Shown here: piece by piece, positions 14,552 to 22,294 of the stretch
How the letters are laid out: each line of letters starts with the position of its first letter
Position numbering within the stretch: position 1 is the first letter of the stretch
NCBI RefSeq assembly: GCF_040678635.1
Contig: NZ_JBFATZ010000003.1
Span: forward strand, 310,001-374,000
Direction: 5' to 3'
DNA: 64,000 nucleotides
Origin: Thermopolyspora sp040678635
GTDB taxonomy: Bacteria > Actinomycetota > Actinomycetes > Streptosporangiales > Streptosporangiaceae
Made by a program: the position numbers and the translations under genes
Notes under the pieces: generated by a model
What the model saw: only the letters and a program-made list of their open reading frames with translations
What the model was told of the DNA's origin: nothing
Databases searched by the model: none

Positions 14552-16698
14552 GTGAGCACCGCCAGCAGGATGAGCGTTCCGGTGAGGGCGTAGAAGCCGT
14601 AGGCGAGGTAGCGGTGCACGCTGCCGTTCGCGAGCCGCGGCGCGGCCCGGCCCACGGCGGCGACGGCGGCGAGCACGGGCTCGTACAGCCGCCGCTCCAC
14701 CCGGTCGGGGACGCGGGCGTGGAACCGCACCCGCTCCACCAGGTAGGCCGACTCCTTCAACGGGGTCACGTCGATGTCGCTTTCGGGTTCGAGCACGTCG
14801 TCGAAGACGCGGCCGAGCGGTTCGGCGAACGAGGTCGCCGTGTACTCCATGCGCGCCGTCATCGGCCCGGCGCCGCAGTCCCACAGCCGGGCGGCCCGGC
14901 GGGCGCGGCGGGCCGCGAACGCGCGCAGCAGGGCCAGGACGAGGACGACTCCGGCCACCAGCCAGGCCGTGATCAGCAGCGGCGAGATCGTGCTCGCGAT
15001 GCCGTTCAGGCGCAGCGTCACCTCCTCGGCGGCCGTCACCTCCCCGCCAACCGTCGCGGGCGCGCCGAAGACGCCCCCGGCGGCCTGCGACAGGCCCGGC
15101 AGCAGCAGGGTCGGCCCGAGCGCCAGGGCCACGCACGCCGCGCCCGCGAGCAGCATGCCGCCGAGCATCGTCGGCGGGCTCTCGTGCGCCTTCGCGGCCC
15201 CGTCGCCGCGCGGCCGGGCCAGGAAGCCGACGCCGAACGCCTTGACGAACGTGGCGATCGCGAGCCCCGCCGACAACGCGATCACGCCGACGGCGAGCGG
15301 CATCGTGACCGCGCGGGTCACCCCGCCCTCGGGCAGCGAGTTCACCAGGCTCTGCAGCAACAGCCACTCGCTGACGAAGCCGTTGCCGGGCGGCAGCGCC
15401 GAGGCGGCGAGCGCGCCGAGCGCGAACAGCCCCGTCGTGTACGGCATGCGCTCGCGCAGCCCGCCGAGGGCGTCGAGGTCGCGGGTGCCGGTGGCGTGCA
15501 GCACCGATCCGGCGGCGAGGAACAGCAGGGTCTTGAACGCCGCGTGGTTGATCACGTGCAGCAGCGCGGCGACGAGCGCGAGCGCGGCCAGGGCGCGCGA
15601 GCCGGACGCGGCGAAGAACCCGGCCGCGCCGACGCCGATCAGCACCAGGCCCATGTTCTCGGTGGTGGAGTGGCCGAGCAGCCGCTTGACGTCGGAGGCG
15701 ACCGCGGCCTGCAGGATGCCGTACAGGGCCGACAGCGCGCCCGCGCCGAGCACGAGCAGCCACCACCAGGCGGGGCCGCCGCCCAGCAGGTCGAGGCCGA
15801 CCCGGACGATGCCGTACACGCCCATGTTGACCATGGCGGCGCTCATCAGCGCCGACACCTGGCTCGGGGCCTCCGGGTGGGCCCGCGGCAGCCACACGTG
15901 CAGCGGCACGATGCCCGCCTTGGCGGCGAATCCGGCGAACGTCGCCAGGAAGACCAGCGTCGCGGCGGGGGGCGGCGTCGCGTCCCGGATGTGGTCGAAG
16001 GCGTCGCCGCCGGCCATCGCGGCGAGGGCGGCGAGCCCGGCGAGGATCACCGCGAAGCCGAGGTGGGTCATGACCGCGTACCAGACCCCGGCCTCGCCGA
16101 CGGCCGCGCGGCGGTGGTGCTCGGCGACGACGAGCAGCAGCGAGGTGATCGCCATCAGCTCCCAGGCGACCAGGAACGTGCTCACGCTCGCGGCGGCCGG
16201 GACGAGCAGCATCGCCGCGACGAACAGCGGCAGCGCGGCCTGCACGCCCCGGCCGGACAGGCCGTGCCGGGTGTAGCCGATGCCGTAGATCGCCGCGCAG
16301 ACCGCGACCGCGCCGGTGACCGCGAGGAACACCCCGCCGAGCGGGTCGAGGGCGAGGCGCACGCCGAACAGCGGGAGCAGGTCGGGCAGCCACGCCGACC
16401 AGCGCTCACCCGTGACCGCCGACACGCCCGAGACGATGGCGGCCGCGCCCGCGACGGCGGTGAGGACCCCGGCGGCGGCCGGGCGGGCGCGGCGGGGCAG
16501 GCCGAGGGCGGCGAGTGCGGCGGCCAGGCAGAGGGCGAGCGCGAGCACGAAGGCCGCGCCGGTCACGCCGGTTGTGGCGAGGGCCGGTGCGGCGGAACCG
16601 GTCAGGCCGAGCCGCGCCGCGCCGGAACCCGGCAACGCGAGGTCGGGGGCGTCGATTCGCACCACCGCGTCGATCGCCCCTGTGATCGTGCCGGTCAT
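14548..16698 (-). CDS. hyfB: Large antiporter-type subunit (HyfB/NuoL-like)
   Basis: 716 residues, about 16 membrane segments. Typical NuoL/HyfB motifs include VAWELMAITSLLLV, GFAAKAGIVPLHVWLPRAHP (with the essential Lys), HSTTENMGLVLIG and AAFKTLLFLAAGSVLHATGT. The C-terminal region, with a lateral-helix-like stretch, ends in hydrophobic residues. It would carry an ion channel of the complex. It is encoded between the small redox subunit and the NuoH-like subunit, with overlaps on both sides. Corresponds to Rv0083. Confidence 0.88.
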   Translation of the reverse strand: MTGTITGAIDAVVRIDAPDLALPGSGAARLGLTGSAAPALATTGVTGAAFVLALALCLAAALAALGLPRRARPAAAGVLTAVAGAAAIVSGVSAVTGERWSAWLPDLLPLFGVRLALDPLGGVFLAVTGAVAVCAAIYGIGYTRHGLSGRGVQAALPLFVAAMLLVPAAASVSTFLVAWELMAITSLLLVVAEHHRRAAVGEAGVWYAVMTHLGFAVILAGLAALAAMAGGDAFDHIRDATPPPAATLVFLATFAGFAAKAGIVPLHVWLPRAHPEAPSQVSALMSAAMVNMGVYGIVRVGLDLLGGGPAWWWLLVLGAGALSALYGILQAAVASDVKRLLGHSTTENMGLVLIGVGAAGFFAASGSRALAALALVAALLHVINHAAFKTLLFLAAGSVLHATGTRDLDALGGLRERMPYTTGLFALGALAASALPPGNGFVSEWLLLQSLVNSLPEGGVTRAVTMPLAVGVIALSAGLAIATFVKAFGVGFLARPRGDGAAKAHESPPTMLGGMLLAGAACVALALGPTLLLPGLSQAAGGVFGAPATVGGEVTAAEEVTLRLNGIASTISPLLITAWLVAGVVLVLALLRAFAARRARRAARLWDCGAGPMTARMEYTATSFAEPLGRVFDDVLEPESDIDVTPLKESAYLVERVRFHARVPDRVERRLYEPVLAAVAAVGRAAPRLANGSVHRYLAYGFYALTGTLILLAVLT

Positions 16699-17186
16699 CG
16701 CCCGGTCAGTCCACGCAAAGCGGACACGATCGCCTCCGGCGGAGGCGGGCAGCCGGGCACCTCGACGTCCACCGGGACGACATCCCCCACCGCCCCGGTC
16801 ACGCCGTAAGCGCCCGCGAAGACGCCGCAGTTCCGTGCGCAGTCGCCCAGCGCGATCACCAGGCGAGGGCGCGGCACGGCCTCGTAGGTGCGGCGCAGCG
16901 CCGTCTCCATGTTGCGGGTCACCGGGCCGGTCACCATCAGGGCGTCGGCGTGCCGAGGTGAGGCGACCAGGCGCGCGCCGTACCGCTCGCCGTCGTACAC
17001 CGGGCCGAACGCCGAGGCGATCTCCAGCTCACAGCCGTTGCACGAGCCGGCGTCCACGTGCCGGATCTGCACCGATCCGCCGAGTTCGGCGGCCGCCGGG
17101 GGCCGATCGCCTGAATCCTTGTTACGTGGAGGTGGCGGTTCGGCCACCCTGCCGGTCTTTATGATCTTCTGCCACAAGCTTACCAC
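16695..17186 (-). CDS. NuoB/HycG-like [4Fe-4S] small subunit
   Basis: 163 residues, the electron-carrying small subunit that pairs with the HycE-like protein. The proximal cluster ligands are kept: GSCNGCELE (two Cys), LGDCARNC and VPGCPPPPEAI. Thus the small subunit can hold an iron-sulfur cluster although its partner has lost the NiFe site. The start at 17186 (ATG) is 38 bp after the ArsR stop. There is no separate polyferredoxin subunit (HycF/HyfH type) in the operon, so the electron donor must be another protein. Corresponds to Rv0082, which is somewhat similar in length. Confidence 0.85.
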   Translation of the reverse strand: MVSLWQKIIKTGRVAEPPPPRNKDSGDRPPAAAELGGSVQIRHVDAGSCNGCELEIASAFGPVYDGERYGARLVASPRHADALMVTGPVTRNMETALRRTYEAVPRPRLVIALGDCARNCGVFAGAYGVTGAVGDVVPVDVEVPGCPPPPEAIVSALRGLTGR

Positions 17187-17223
17187 GGTGTCGCATCCCC
17201 CGAGCCAATATGGATCATCAGGA

Positions 17224-17676
17224 TTACCCCTGTTTCGGTTTCCCGTTGTCAGGCCGCTCCCCGGCGTCCGGCCCCGGCTCCCGGCCGATGTCCCGGCCCT
17301 GAGCCCGGCCGCCCTCGACGGGCTGCCCGGCGTCCGCCGCCTGGCCGATGCCGGCCGCGCGCAGCTCGGCCAGCAGCTCCTCCTGGCCGACGATCATGTC
17401 GCTCAGGATGCGCCGCGCGGTGCGCAGCAGCTCGGCCACGTCTCCGCTGCTGAGCGCGTACACCACCGTCGATCCCTCGCGTGTCGCGGTGACGATGCCG
17501 GCCCGGCGCAGCACGGCGAGCTGCTGCGACAGGTTGGACGCCTCGATCTCGATCTCGGCGAGCAGGTCGCGCACGGGAAGCGGGCCGTCCTGGAGCAGTT
17601 CCAGAACCCGGATGCGGACCGGGTGCCCCAGCGTGCGGAAGAACTCCGCCTTGGCCTGGTAAAGGGGAACGGGCAC
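17224..17676 (-). CDS. ArsR/SmtB-family repressor of the hydrogenase-like operon (Rv0081-like)
   Basis: 150-residue winged-helix regulator. The core runs from about residue 5 (AKAEFFRTLGHPVRIRVLELL) through the recognition helix (EASNLSQQLAVLRRAGIV) to the beta wing (TREGSTVVYALSS). A hydrophilic, probably disordered tail of about 45 residues follows. No ArsR-type metal-binding CxC is seen, so the signal is not obviously a metal. The GTG start at 17676 has GGGAGAG upstream. It is the first gene of the operon 17676-9760 in the same order as M. tuberculosis Rv0081-Rv0087. Rv0081 is known as a hub regulator of the hypoxic response that represses its own operon. A perfect palindrome at 17727 is its likely operator. 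Confidence 0.88.
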   Translation of the reverse strand: MPVPLYQAKAEFFRTLGHPVRIRVLELLQDGPLPVRDLLAEIEIEASNLSQQLAVLRRAGIVTATREGSTVVYALSSGDVAELLRTARRILSDMIVGQEELLAELRAAGIGQAADAGQPVEGGRAQGRDIGREPGPDAGERPDNGKPKQG

Positions 17677-17726
17677 GGCTCAGTTCTCTCCCAGCGCGAT
17701 GACAACAGCGTCCATGATGATGCAAA

Positions 17727-17742
17727 TTGAAGAATTCTTCAA
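17727..17742. promoter_or_regulatory. Palindromic operator before the ArsR-led operon
   Basis: TTGAAGAATTCTTCAA is a perfect 16-bp palindrome in an unusually AT-rich spot, 51 bp upstream of the ArsR GTG start. Its form (TTGAA-N6-TTCAA) is that of ArsR/SmtB operators. It most likely mediates autorepression; binding is inferred. Confidence 0.7.
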
Positions 17743-17794
17743 ATCGTAACATTAGCATCTAATCCCACTCTCAAGGCCGAACGCCCTGCTCAGC

Positions 17795-17808
17795 AGGACC
17801 TTGGTCCC
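17795..17808. promoter_or_regulatory. DosR-like box before PNPOx gene 17844
   Basis: AGGACCTTGGTCCC, 13 of 14 positions of a perfect palindrome. The centre is 42.5 bp from the ATG at 17844, the classical activator position if transcription starts at the start codon. Confidence 0.75.
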
Positions 17809-17843
17809 TGCCCGCATCGCCGGACACGGGTGAATCTGGGGGT

Positions 17844-18269
17844 ATGAAACTCGACTCGGCAGGTCTGCAGGTACTGTCCCCGGCCGAGTGCGCCGACCTG
17901 CTGGCCTCCACACCGATCGGCCGCGTGGTCTTCACCGATCACGCCCTGCCGGCCGTACAGCCGGTCAACTTCGTACTCGACGGGCGGAACGTGGTGATCC
18001 GCACCACCCTTGGCTCCAAGCTGGCCGTGGCCGCCCGCAACGCCGTAGTGGCCTTCGAGACCGACGAGTTCGACCCTGCCGCGCGAACCGGCTGGTCCGT
18101 CACGGCGATCGGCTACGCCCGCGCCGTCACCGACCCGGCCGAAACCGAACGCCTGGCCCGCCTGCCGGGCGCCCCCTGGGCGCAGGACGGCGAGGACCGA
18201 TTCGGGAGCCAGTTCATCGTGGTGCCCATCCAGGAACTCTCCGGCCGCCGCATCAGCACCCACCCGTAA
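17844..18269 (+). CDS. PNPOx-fold flavin/F420-binding family protein (Rv0080-like)
   Basis: 141 residues, pyridoxamine-5'-phosphate-oxidase-like split barrel. It begins with the family's LSPAECADLLASTPIGRVVF helix-strand, followed by PAVQPVNFVLDGRNVVIRT and GWSVTAIGYARAVTDP. Such proteins bind FMN, F420 or haem; the substrate is unknown. A paralogue at 62338 is about 70% identical and has the same box-to-start distance. It lies next to the ArsR-led operon just as Rv0080 lies next to Rv0081. No clean ribosome site is present (only GGGGG directly at the ATG), which is consistent with a leaderless transcript. Confidence 0.85.
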   Translation: MKLDSAGLQVLSPAECADLLASTPIGRVVFTDHALPAVQPVNFVLDGRNVVIRTTLGSKLAVAARNAVVAFETDEFDPAARTGWSVTAIGYARAVTDPAETERLARLPGAPWAQDGEDRFGSQFIVVPIQELSGRRISTHP

Positions 18270-18327
18270 CCTGCGTCCCTGCGGCGTCGCAGCGGCACGC
18301 GCCGAGCCGCCGTCCCGCACCGGGCGA

Positions 18328-19743
18328 TCACGCCGTGCGCGAACCTGCCCGCCGACCCCCACCCATCCGCGCGCCACCCGTCCACGCTTCACCCGTCCGC
18401 GTCCTGCCCAGCGCCCGCTCCGCGCCCTGTGCCGAACCACCCCGCTCCGGCTCACTTCGTTCCGGCCCACTTCGTTCCGGCCCATTTCGTTCCGGCCCAC
18501 TTCGTTCCGGCCCATTTCGTTCCGGCCCACTTCGTTCCGGCCCACTTCGTTCCGGCCCATTTCGTTCCGGTACGCCCCGATCCGGCCCACCCTGTTCCGG
18601 TCCTCGGCCCAGTGCCCGATCGACGTCGGCCGTGGTGACCATGCCCACGACCTCCCTGCCCTCGACGACGACGGCGACGAGTTCGTCCCCCGCCCTGCCC
18701 ACCCCGGGCAGGGCGCGCAGGCTCAGCAGGCGGGCCGCCGGCTCCGACGGGTGGACGACGCGTTCGGCGGGCAGGTCGCGCCGTACCTCTCCGATCAGGG
18801 TCTGCGTACGGCGGGCGCATGGCACCGAGGCGAGCATGCCGAGGGTGACATAGCCGACCGGCATCGCCGAGGTCGCGTCGACCACCGGGAACGCCGTCCG
18901 GTCCGACCCCGCCGCCAGGATCGCGGCGAAGTCGCGCACGCTCAGGTGGGCGGGCGCGACGTGGTGCGGCGCGGACACGCGCGTCATCACGTCCCGGACC
19001 GTTGTCGCGCCGAGTGCCTCGCGGTGGGTGCGCGCCACCTCCTCCGTGTACGCGGCGCTCGCCAGCACCCAGCCGGTCACGACCAGCCACAGCCCGGCCG
19101 CCGGCGCCCAGGCGAGCAATCCGGCCAGACCGGCCACGATGAGCGCCAGGCCAAGCGCCCGGCCCGCCTTGATCGCCGCTCGCTCGGCCCGCGCACGATC
19201 GTGCCGGCGCCACCACACCACGGCGCGCAGGATCCGTCCCCCGTCCAAGGGCGCGCCCGGCAGCAGATTGGCCGCGACCAGCACCGCGTTCACCGCCGCC
19301 GCCCAGGCCAGGGCCGCGGCACGGAGCCCCGGCGGCGGAAGGAACGTCGCGACGAGCCACGTGGCCGTGAGGAACACCGAGGTTACGGCCAGCCCCGCCA
19401 GCGGCCCCGCGACGCCGATCGCCAGCTCGGCCCGGGGGTTCGGCGGGTCGTCCTCGCACTCGACGATCGCGCCGAGGAACCACAGCGTGATCGACCGGAC
19501 CCGCAGGCCACCGCGCCGGGCGGCCACGGCCTGGGCGGCGCCGTGCGCCAGCAGCGAGGCGCAGAACGCGGCGGTCATCGCGACGCCCGCCGTCCAGTAC
19601 AGCGCCGGGTTCCGGCCGGGGACGGCGTGGGGCAGGACCACATCGCTCAGCGTCACCGCGATCAGGGGAACGACCACCATGGCCGAGCAGTGCAGGCCCA
19701 CGCGCACGCCGTCGGCGCGCCACAGGAGCAGGTGCTGCCTCAT
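18328..19743 (-). CDS. M50-type membrane protein with CBS pair, predicted inactive protease
   Basis: 471 residues with an N-terminal six-helix site-2-protease-like membrane domain (about 10-215), two CBS domains (about 230-360) and a repetitive tail. The zinc motif HExxH is HGAAQ here (His67-Gln71), so the catalytic Glu and the second His are gone. The later LDGG motif (LLPGAPLDGGRILRAVVWW) is retained. The paralogue at 34572 keeps HELAH at exactly the same residue numbers. It probably works as an adenine-nucleotide-sensing scaffold or substrate-binding pseudoprotease; Rv2625c is the likely mycobacterial counterpart. The tail encodes about ten GPER-N/S pentapeptides. ATG at 19743 chosen because GGAGG sits 7 bp upstream. 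Confidence 0.82.
   Translation of the reverse strand: MRQHLLLWRADGVRVGLHCSAMVVVPLIAVTLSDVVLPHAVPGRNPALYWTAGVAMTAAFCASLLAHGAAQAVAARRGGLRVRSITLWFLGAIVECEDDPPNPRAELAIGVAGPLAGLAVTSVFLTATWLVATFLPPPGLRAAALAWAAAVNAVLVAANLLPGAPLDGGRILRAVVWWRRHDRARAERAAIKAGRALGLALIVAGLAGLLAWAPAAGLWLVVTGWVLASAAYTEEVARTHREALGATTVRDVMTRVSAPHHVAPAHLSVRDFAAILAAGSDRTAFPVVDATSAMPVGYVTLGMLASVPCARRTQTLIGEVRRDLPAERVVHPSEPAARLLSLRALPGVGRAGDELVAVVVEGREVVGMVTTADVDRALGRGPEQGGPDRGVPERNGPERSGPERSGPERNGPERSGPERNGPERSGPERSEPERGGSAQGAERALGRTRTGEAWTGGARMGGGRRAGSRTA
18451..18600 (-). repeat. 15-bp tandem repeat encoding the GPER-N/S tail
   Basis: Eight near-identical 15-bp units (CCCACTTCGTTCCGG/CCCATTTCGTTCCGG on the + strand) run from 18451 to 18570, with two degenerate units after them. 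They lie in frame in the M50-CBS gene. Alternation of C and T at one position gives Ser or Asn. Confidence 0.92.
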
Positions 19744-19800
19744 CGGAAACCTCCGGGGAGACCCCGCCCGGCGGCGGGGGATGCATCGGCCCCGAACATG

Positions 19801-19840
19801 ACTACCGCCCACCTCCTCGGGGATGGAGGTGAGCGGTAGT
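19801..19840. terminator. Long hairpin between M50-CBS and DoxX genes
   Basis: ACTACCGCCCACCTCC pairs with GGAGGTGAGCGGTAGT (16 bp, one mismatch) around an 8-nt loop. It lies 68 bp downstream of the DoxX stop (minus strand) and upstream of the M50-CBS start, so it can end DoxX transcription. No T-run follows. Confidence 0.6.
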
Positions 19841-19907
19841 GGTCCTGTTCGAGTCTTCGTCTGTCACGTTCGTTTCCCGGACTCCGCTGGGGTGGCGCCC
19901 CGATCGA

Positions 19908-20299
19908 CTACCGGAGGAAGGGGAAGCGCTGGACCAGCTCGGTGCCGCCCCACCAGCGGCCGATGCCGAGGGTGTCGCCGGCCTTGGCCAGCGCCAGCCC
20001 GGCCAGCACGATCGCGTACACGATGTGGTCGTCCATGAACGGGTTGGTGTCCAGCGGCAGCTCCGCCGCCCACATCAGCACCAGCAGCAGACCGCCGCTC
20101 ACCGCCGCGATGCGCATCCCCGCGCCCAGCACCAGCGCGATCCCGATCCCGGCCAGACCGATCATGAACAGCCAGTCCACCCACGCCTGACCGGCCAGAC
20201 CGCCGAAGAACCCGCCCAGCGCGTTCTCCTGGGTGCCCTTCAAAAAGCCGGTGGTCGGGCTGCCGCCGTTGATCCAGGCCTTGGCCGCCGGGGTGGCGA
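19908..20299. repeat. Long direct repeat, left copy (DoxX 3' part)
   Basis: 392 bp that differ from 63609-64000 at only five positions by hand comparison. Both copies have the same orientation and lie 43,701 bp apart. The right copy is cut by the window end, so the full repeat length is unknown. Confidence 0.92.
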
Positions 20300-20471
20300 A
20301 CCCCAGGCCGAACAGCTTGTCGATGAACGCCCACAGGAACGTCCAGCCGAGCGCGATGCGAGCCGCGGCCCAGACGTACGCCAGGCCCTCGGGGGTCACC
20401 GCCTCACCAGCGGGCGGGACGGGGGTGTGCCGGCCGTTGGCCGACGTGCTACGCCCTTCTGCGATGGCCAT
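19908..20471 (-). CDS. DoxX-family membrane protein, copy 1
   Basis: 187 residues with four predicted membrane helices. The central helices (ARIALGWTFLWAFIDKLFGLG and the following WVDWLFMIGLAGIGIALVLG) are of DoxX type. DoxX proteins act with thiol/oxidative stress systems or as quinone-linked membrane subunits. ATG at 20471 with AAAGGGG upstream is preferred; an in-frame ATG at 20513 would add 14 residues. A DosR-like box lies 140 bp upstream. The 3' 392 bp are nearly identical to a second copy at 63609-64000. Confidence 0.82.
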   Translation of the reverse strand: MAIAEGRSTSANGRHTPVPPAGEAVTPEGLAYVWAAARIALGWTFLWAFIDKLFGLGFATPAAKAWINGGSPTTGFLKGTQENALGGFFGGLAGQAWVDWLFMIGLAGIGIALVLGAGMRIAAVSGGLLLVLMWAAELPLDTNPFMDDHIVYAIVLAGLALAKAGDTLGIGRWWGGTELVQRFPFLR

Positions 20472-20603
20472 TTCGGGCCCCTTTCTCACTGAACTTCGCG
20501 GGAGCGAATTCATTTCTTGCTCCGGCTTTATTCCATCGTTTGGGGCGTTTTGCCTGCAGTGCCGTACGGCTCGCGCCGCGTGATCCGATGTCCCTGCTTC
20601 TAT

Positions 20604-20617
20604 GGGACCTTCGGCCC
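20604..20617. promoter_or_regulatory. DosR-like box upstream of DoxX
   Basis: GGGACCTTCGGCCC, identical to the site at 59183. It lies between the USP 3' end (20625) and the DoxX start (20471), about 140 bp from the latter. Confidence 0.65.
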
Positions 20618-20624
20618 TTAGCGG

Positions 20625-21575
20625 TCATCCGGCACTGTCCCGACCTGGCCTGTCCGCAGCGTCCATGTCGTCCATGCCGTCCACGCAGTCCGCGGCGTCC
20701 ACGCCGTCCGCGCGCACGACCGCCACCGGGCACGGCGCGTGATGCAGCAGGTAGGGCACGGTGGAGCCGAACTGCCCGCGCGCCTGCCCGACGACCAGCA
20801 GGGTCGCCCCGCCGGCGGCGTCCAGCAGCGCCTGCTTGGTCGGCGCCTCGACGACGCGGGCCTCCGCGGCGACATCGGGGTACTTGTCCCGCCACGCCGC
20901 CACCGCCGCGTCGAGCCACTCCTCGGCGGCCCGGCGGACCACGTTCAGCTCGTCCAGCGGCGTGGTCTCGGCCCGCCAGGCGAGCTGTGGCCGGATCCAG
21001 GCGTGCACGGCCAGCAGCGGCAGCATGCGCATGGCCGCCTCCCGGAAGGCGAAGTCGAGCAACTCGTCCAGGTCGCCGGATCCGGCCAGCCCCACGACGA
21101 CGGGCCCCGGATGGACCCGGCGGGGCAGCGCCCCGGCGCCGCGTACCACGATCACCGGGCAGTGGGCCCGCGCCGCGGTCTCCCCGGCGACCGAGCCGAG
21201 CATGAGCCTCGCCACGCCGCCCAGCCCGCGCGACCCGACGACCACCACATCGGCCCCGGCCGACAACCGGACCAGCCGCTCGGCCGCCGGGCCCTCCCAC
21301 AGGTCGGTGCCGACGTGCGGGCCGGACATGCACGCCCGCGCGCACTCGGCGCCGTGCCACACCACATGCTCGGCCGCGTGGTAGAGGGAGTTCCGCGCCT
21401 CCTGGTCGCCCTCGCCGTAGGGCCACTCCCAGGCGTGGCAGACCGTCAGCGGCTGTCCCCGGAGTTCGGCCTCGTCCATCGCCCAGTCGAGGGCCTGCAT
21501 CGCGAAGTCGGAGCCGTCGTAGCCGACGACGACGCCCCTGTCATGGCTCTTGGCACCCGCGTTCGCACTGTTCAT
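20625..21575 (-). CDS. Tandem universal stress protein
   Basis: 316 residues with two USP domains (about 14-155 and 165-300). The first begins VVVGYDGSDFAMQALDWA and ends with the ATP-binding motif GSRGLGGVARLMLGS (G-x2-G-x9-G-S). In the second domain the motif is degenerate (GQARGQFGSTVPYLLHH), so probably only the first binds nucleotide. The C-terminal tail shows Val-Asp-Ala-Ala/Met-Asp-Asp repeats. Tandem USPs of this kind (Rv2623 type) are core DosR-regulon members. The ATG at 21575 is chosen over upstream starts that overlap the DosR-like box at 21656. Confidence 0.88.
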   Translation of the reverse strand: MNSANAGAKSHDRGVVVGYDGSDFAMQALDWAMDEAELRGQPLTVCHAWEWPYGEGDQEARNSLYHAAEHVVWHGAECARACMSGPHVGTDLWEGPAAERLVRLSAGADVVVVGSRGLGGVARLMLGSVAGETAARAHCPVIVVRGAGALPRRVHPGPVVVGLAGSGDLDELLDFAFREAAMRMLPLLAVHAWIRPQLAWRAETTPLDELNVVRRAAEEWLDAAVAAWRDKYPDVAAEARVVEAPTKQALLDAAGGATLLVVGQARGQFGSTVPYLLHHAPCPVAVVRADGVDAADCVDGMDDMDAADRPGRDSAG

Positions 21576-21655
21576 GCCCCCACTGTCGGCACGTGCGCGA
21601 GCCGTACGGCAGGGCGTAACGACCCCCGGTAGGGCCCTCTTGCCCCCACCCATCG

Positions 21656-21669
21656 GGGACTTTGGTCCC
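21656..21669. promoter_or_regulatory. DosR-like box in the divergent USP/PNPOx promoter
   Basis: GGGACTTTGGTCCC is the strongest consensus form in the window. It lies between the USP (start 21575) and the PNPOx gene (start 21737) and could serve both. GGGCCCTCTTGCCC at 21632 may be a second weak site. Confidence 0.78.
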
Positions 21670-21736
21670 TTGTGTTACAAACGGGACGGCACCAAGGTTT
21701 GAGGGATGCTTCACTACGGACAGACGGCGCGGCAGG

Positions 21737-22225
21737 ATGACTGACACGATGATGGCCCGCAGGCTGAGGGAACTGTCCAGGCAGGAGTGCCTGCGTCTGC
21801 TCGGCAGCGTGCCCATGGGCCGGATCGTCTTCACCCACCAGGCGCTCCCGGCCATCCGCCCCGTCAACCACATCGTGGACTCCGGCGACATCGTCATCCG
21901 CAGCCACCGCGCCGCGGCGATCACCGCGGTGGCCACCCGTAGCGGCGTCGTCGTCGCCTACGAGGCGGACATGATCGACCCCATCGAGCAGGTCGGCTGG
22001 AGCGTCATCGTCACCGGCCGGGCGTACAAGGTCGAAGACCCCGCCGACGTCGCCCGCTTCATGGAGCTGATCCACCCCTGGGTCAGCGGCGACATGGACC
22101 AGGTCATCCGCGTCAGCCCCGAGATCATCACCGGCTTCGAACTCGTCGCCGACGGCTCTCCGGCCGCCCCGGAAATGACCTCCGGCGACGCACACACGGA
22201 ACCCGGCGCGCACGCGGGCTCCTGA
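21737..22225 (+). CDS. PNPOx-fold flavin/F420-binding family protein
   Basis: 162 residues, the same family as the proteins at 17844 and 62338 but more diverged. The core runs from LSRQECLRLLGSVPMGRIVF through PAIRPVNHIVDSGDIVIRSH to GWSVIVTGRAYKVEDPADV, with a C-terminal EIITGFEL strand. The function is probably flavin/F420-dependent reduction or cofactor binding under hypoxia. The ATG at 21737 follows a GGCAGG; ATGs at 21749 and 21752 are alternatives. Divergent from the USP and likely sharing its box. Confidence 0.82.
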   Translation: MTDTMMARRLRELSRQECLRLLGSVPMGRIVFTHQALPAIRPVNHIVDSGDIVIRSHRAAAITAVATRSGVVVAYEADMIDPIEQVGWSVIVTGRAYKVEDPADVARFMELIHPWVSGDMDQVIRVSPEIITGFELVADGSPAAPEMTSGDAHTEPGAHAGS

Positions 22226-22294
22226 GCGCCCGCTCTCCGGAGGCGACTTCTCGGCCCCGGAAGGCGGCTGCTCACGAGGCGCTCAGGAGGCGGC

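Noticed and set aside
9760..17186. Functional NiFe hydrogenase or complete complex I
   Set aside because: All NiFe cysteines are missing in the large subunit, no maturation genes are present, and NADH-module and several Nuo subunits are absent.
18451..18600. CRISPR-like array
   Set aside because: The 15-bp units are directly adjacent without spacers and stay in frame within a gene; it is a coding tandem repeat.
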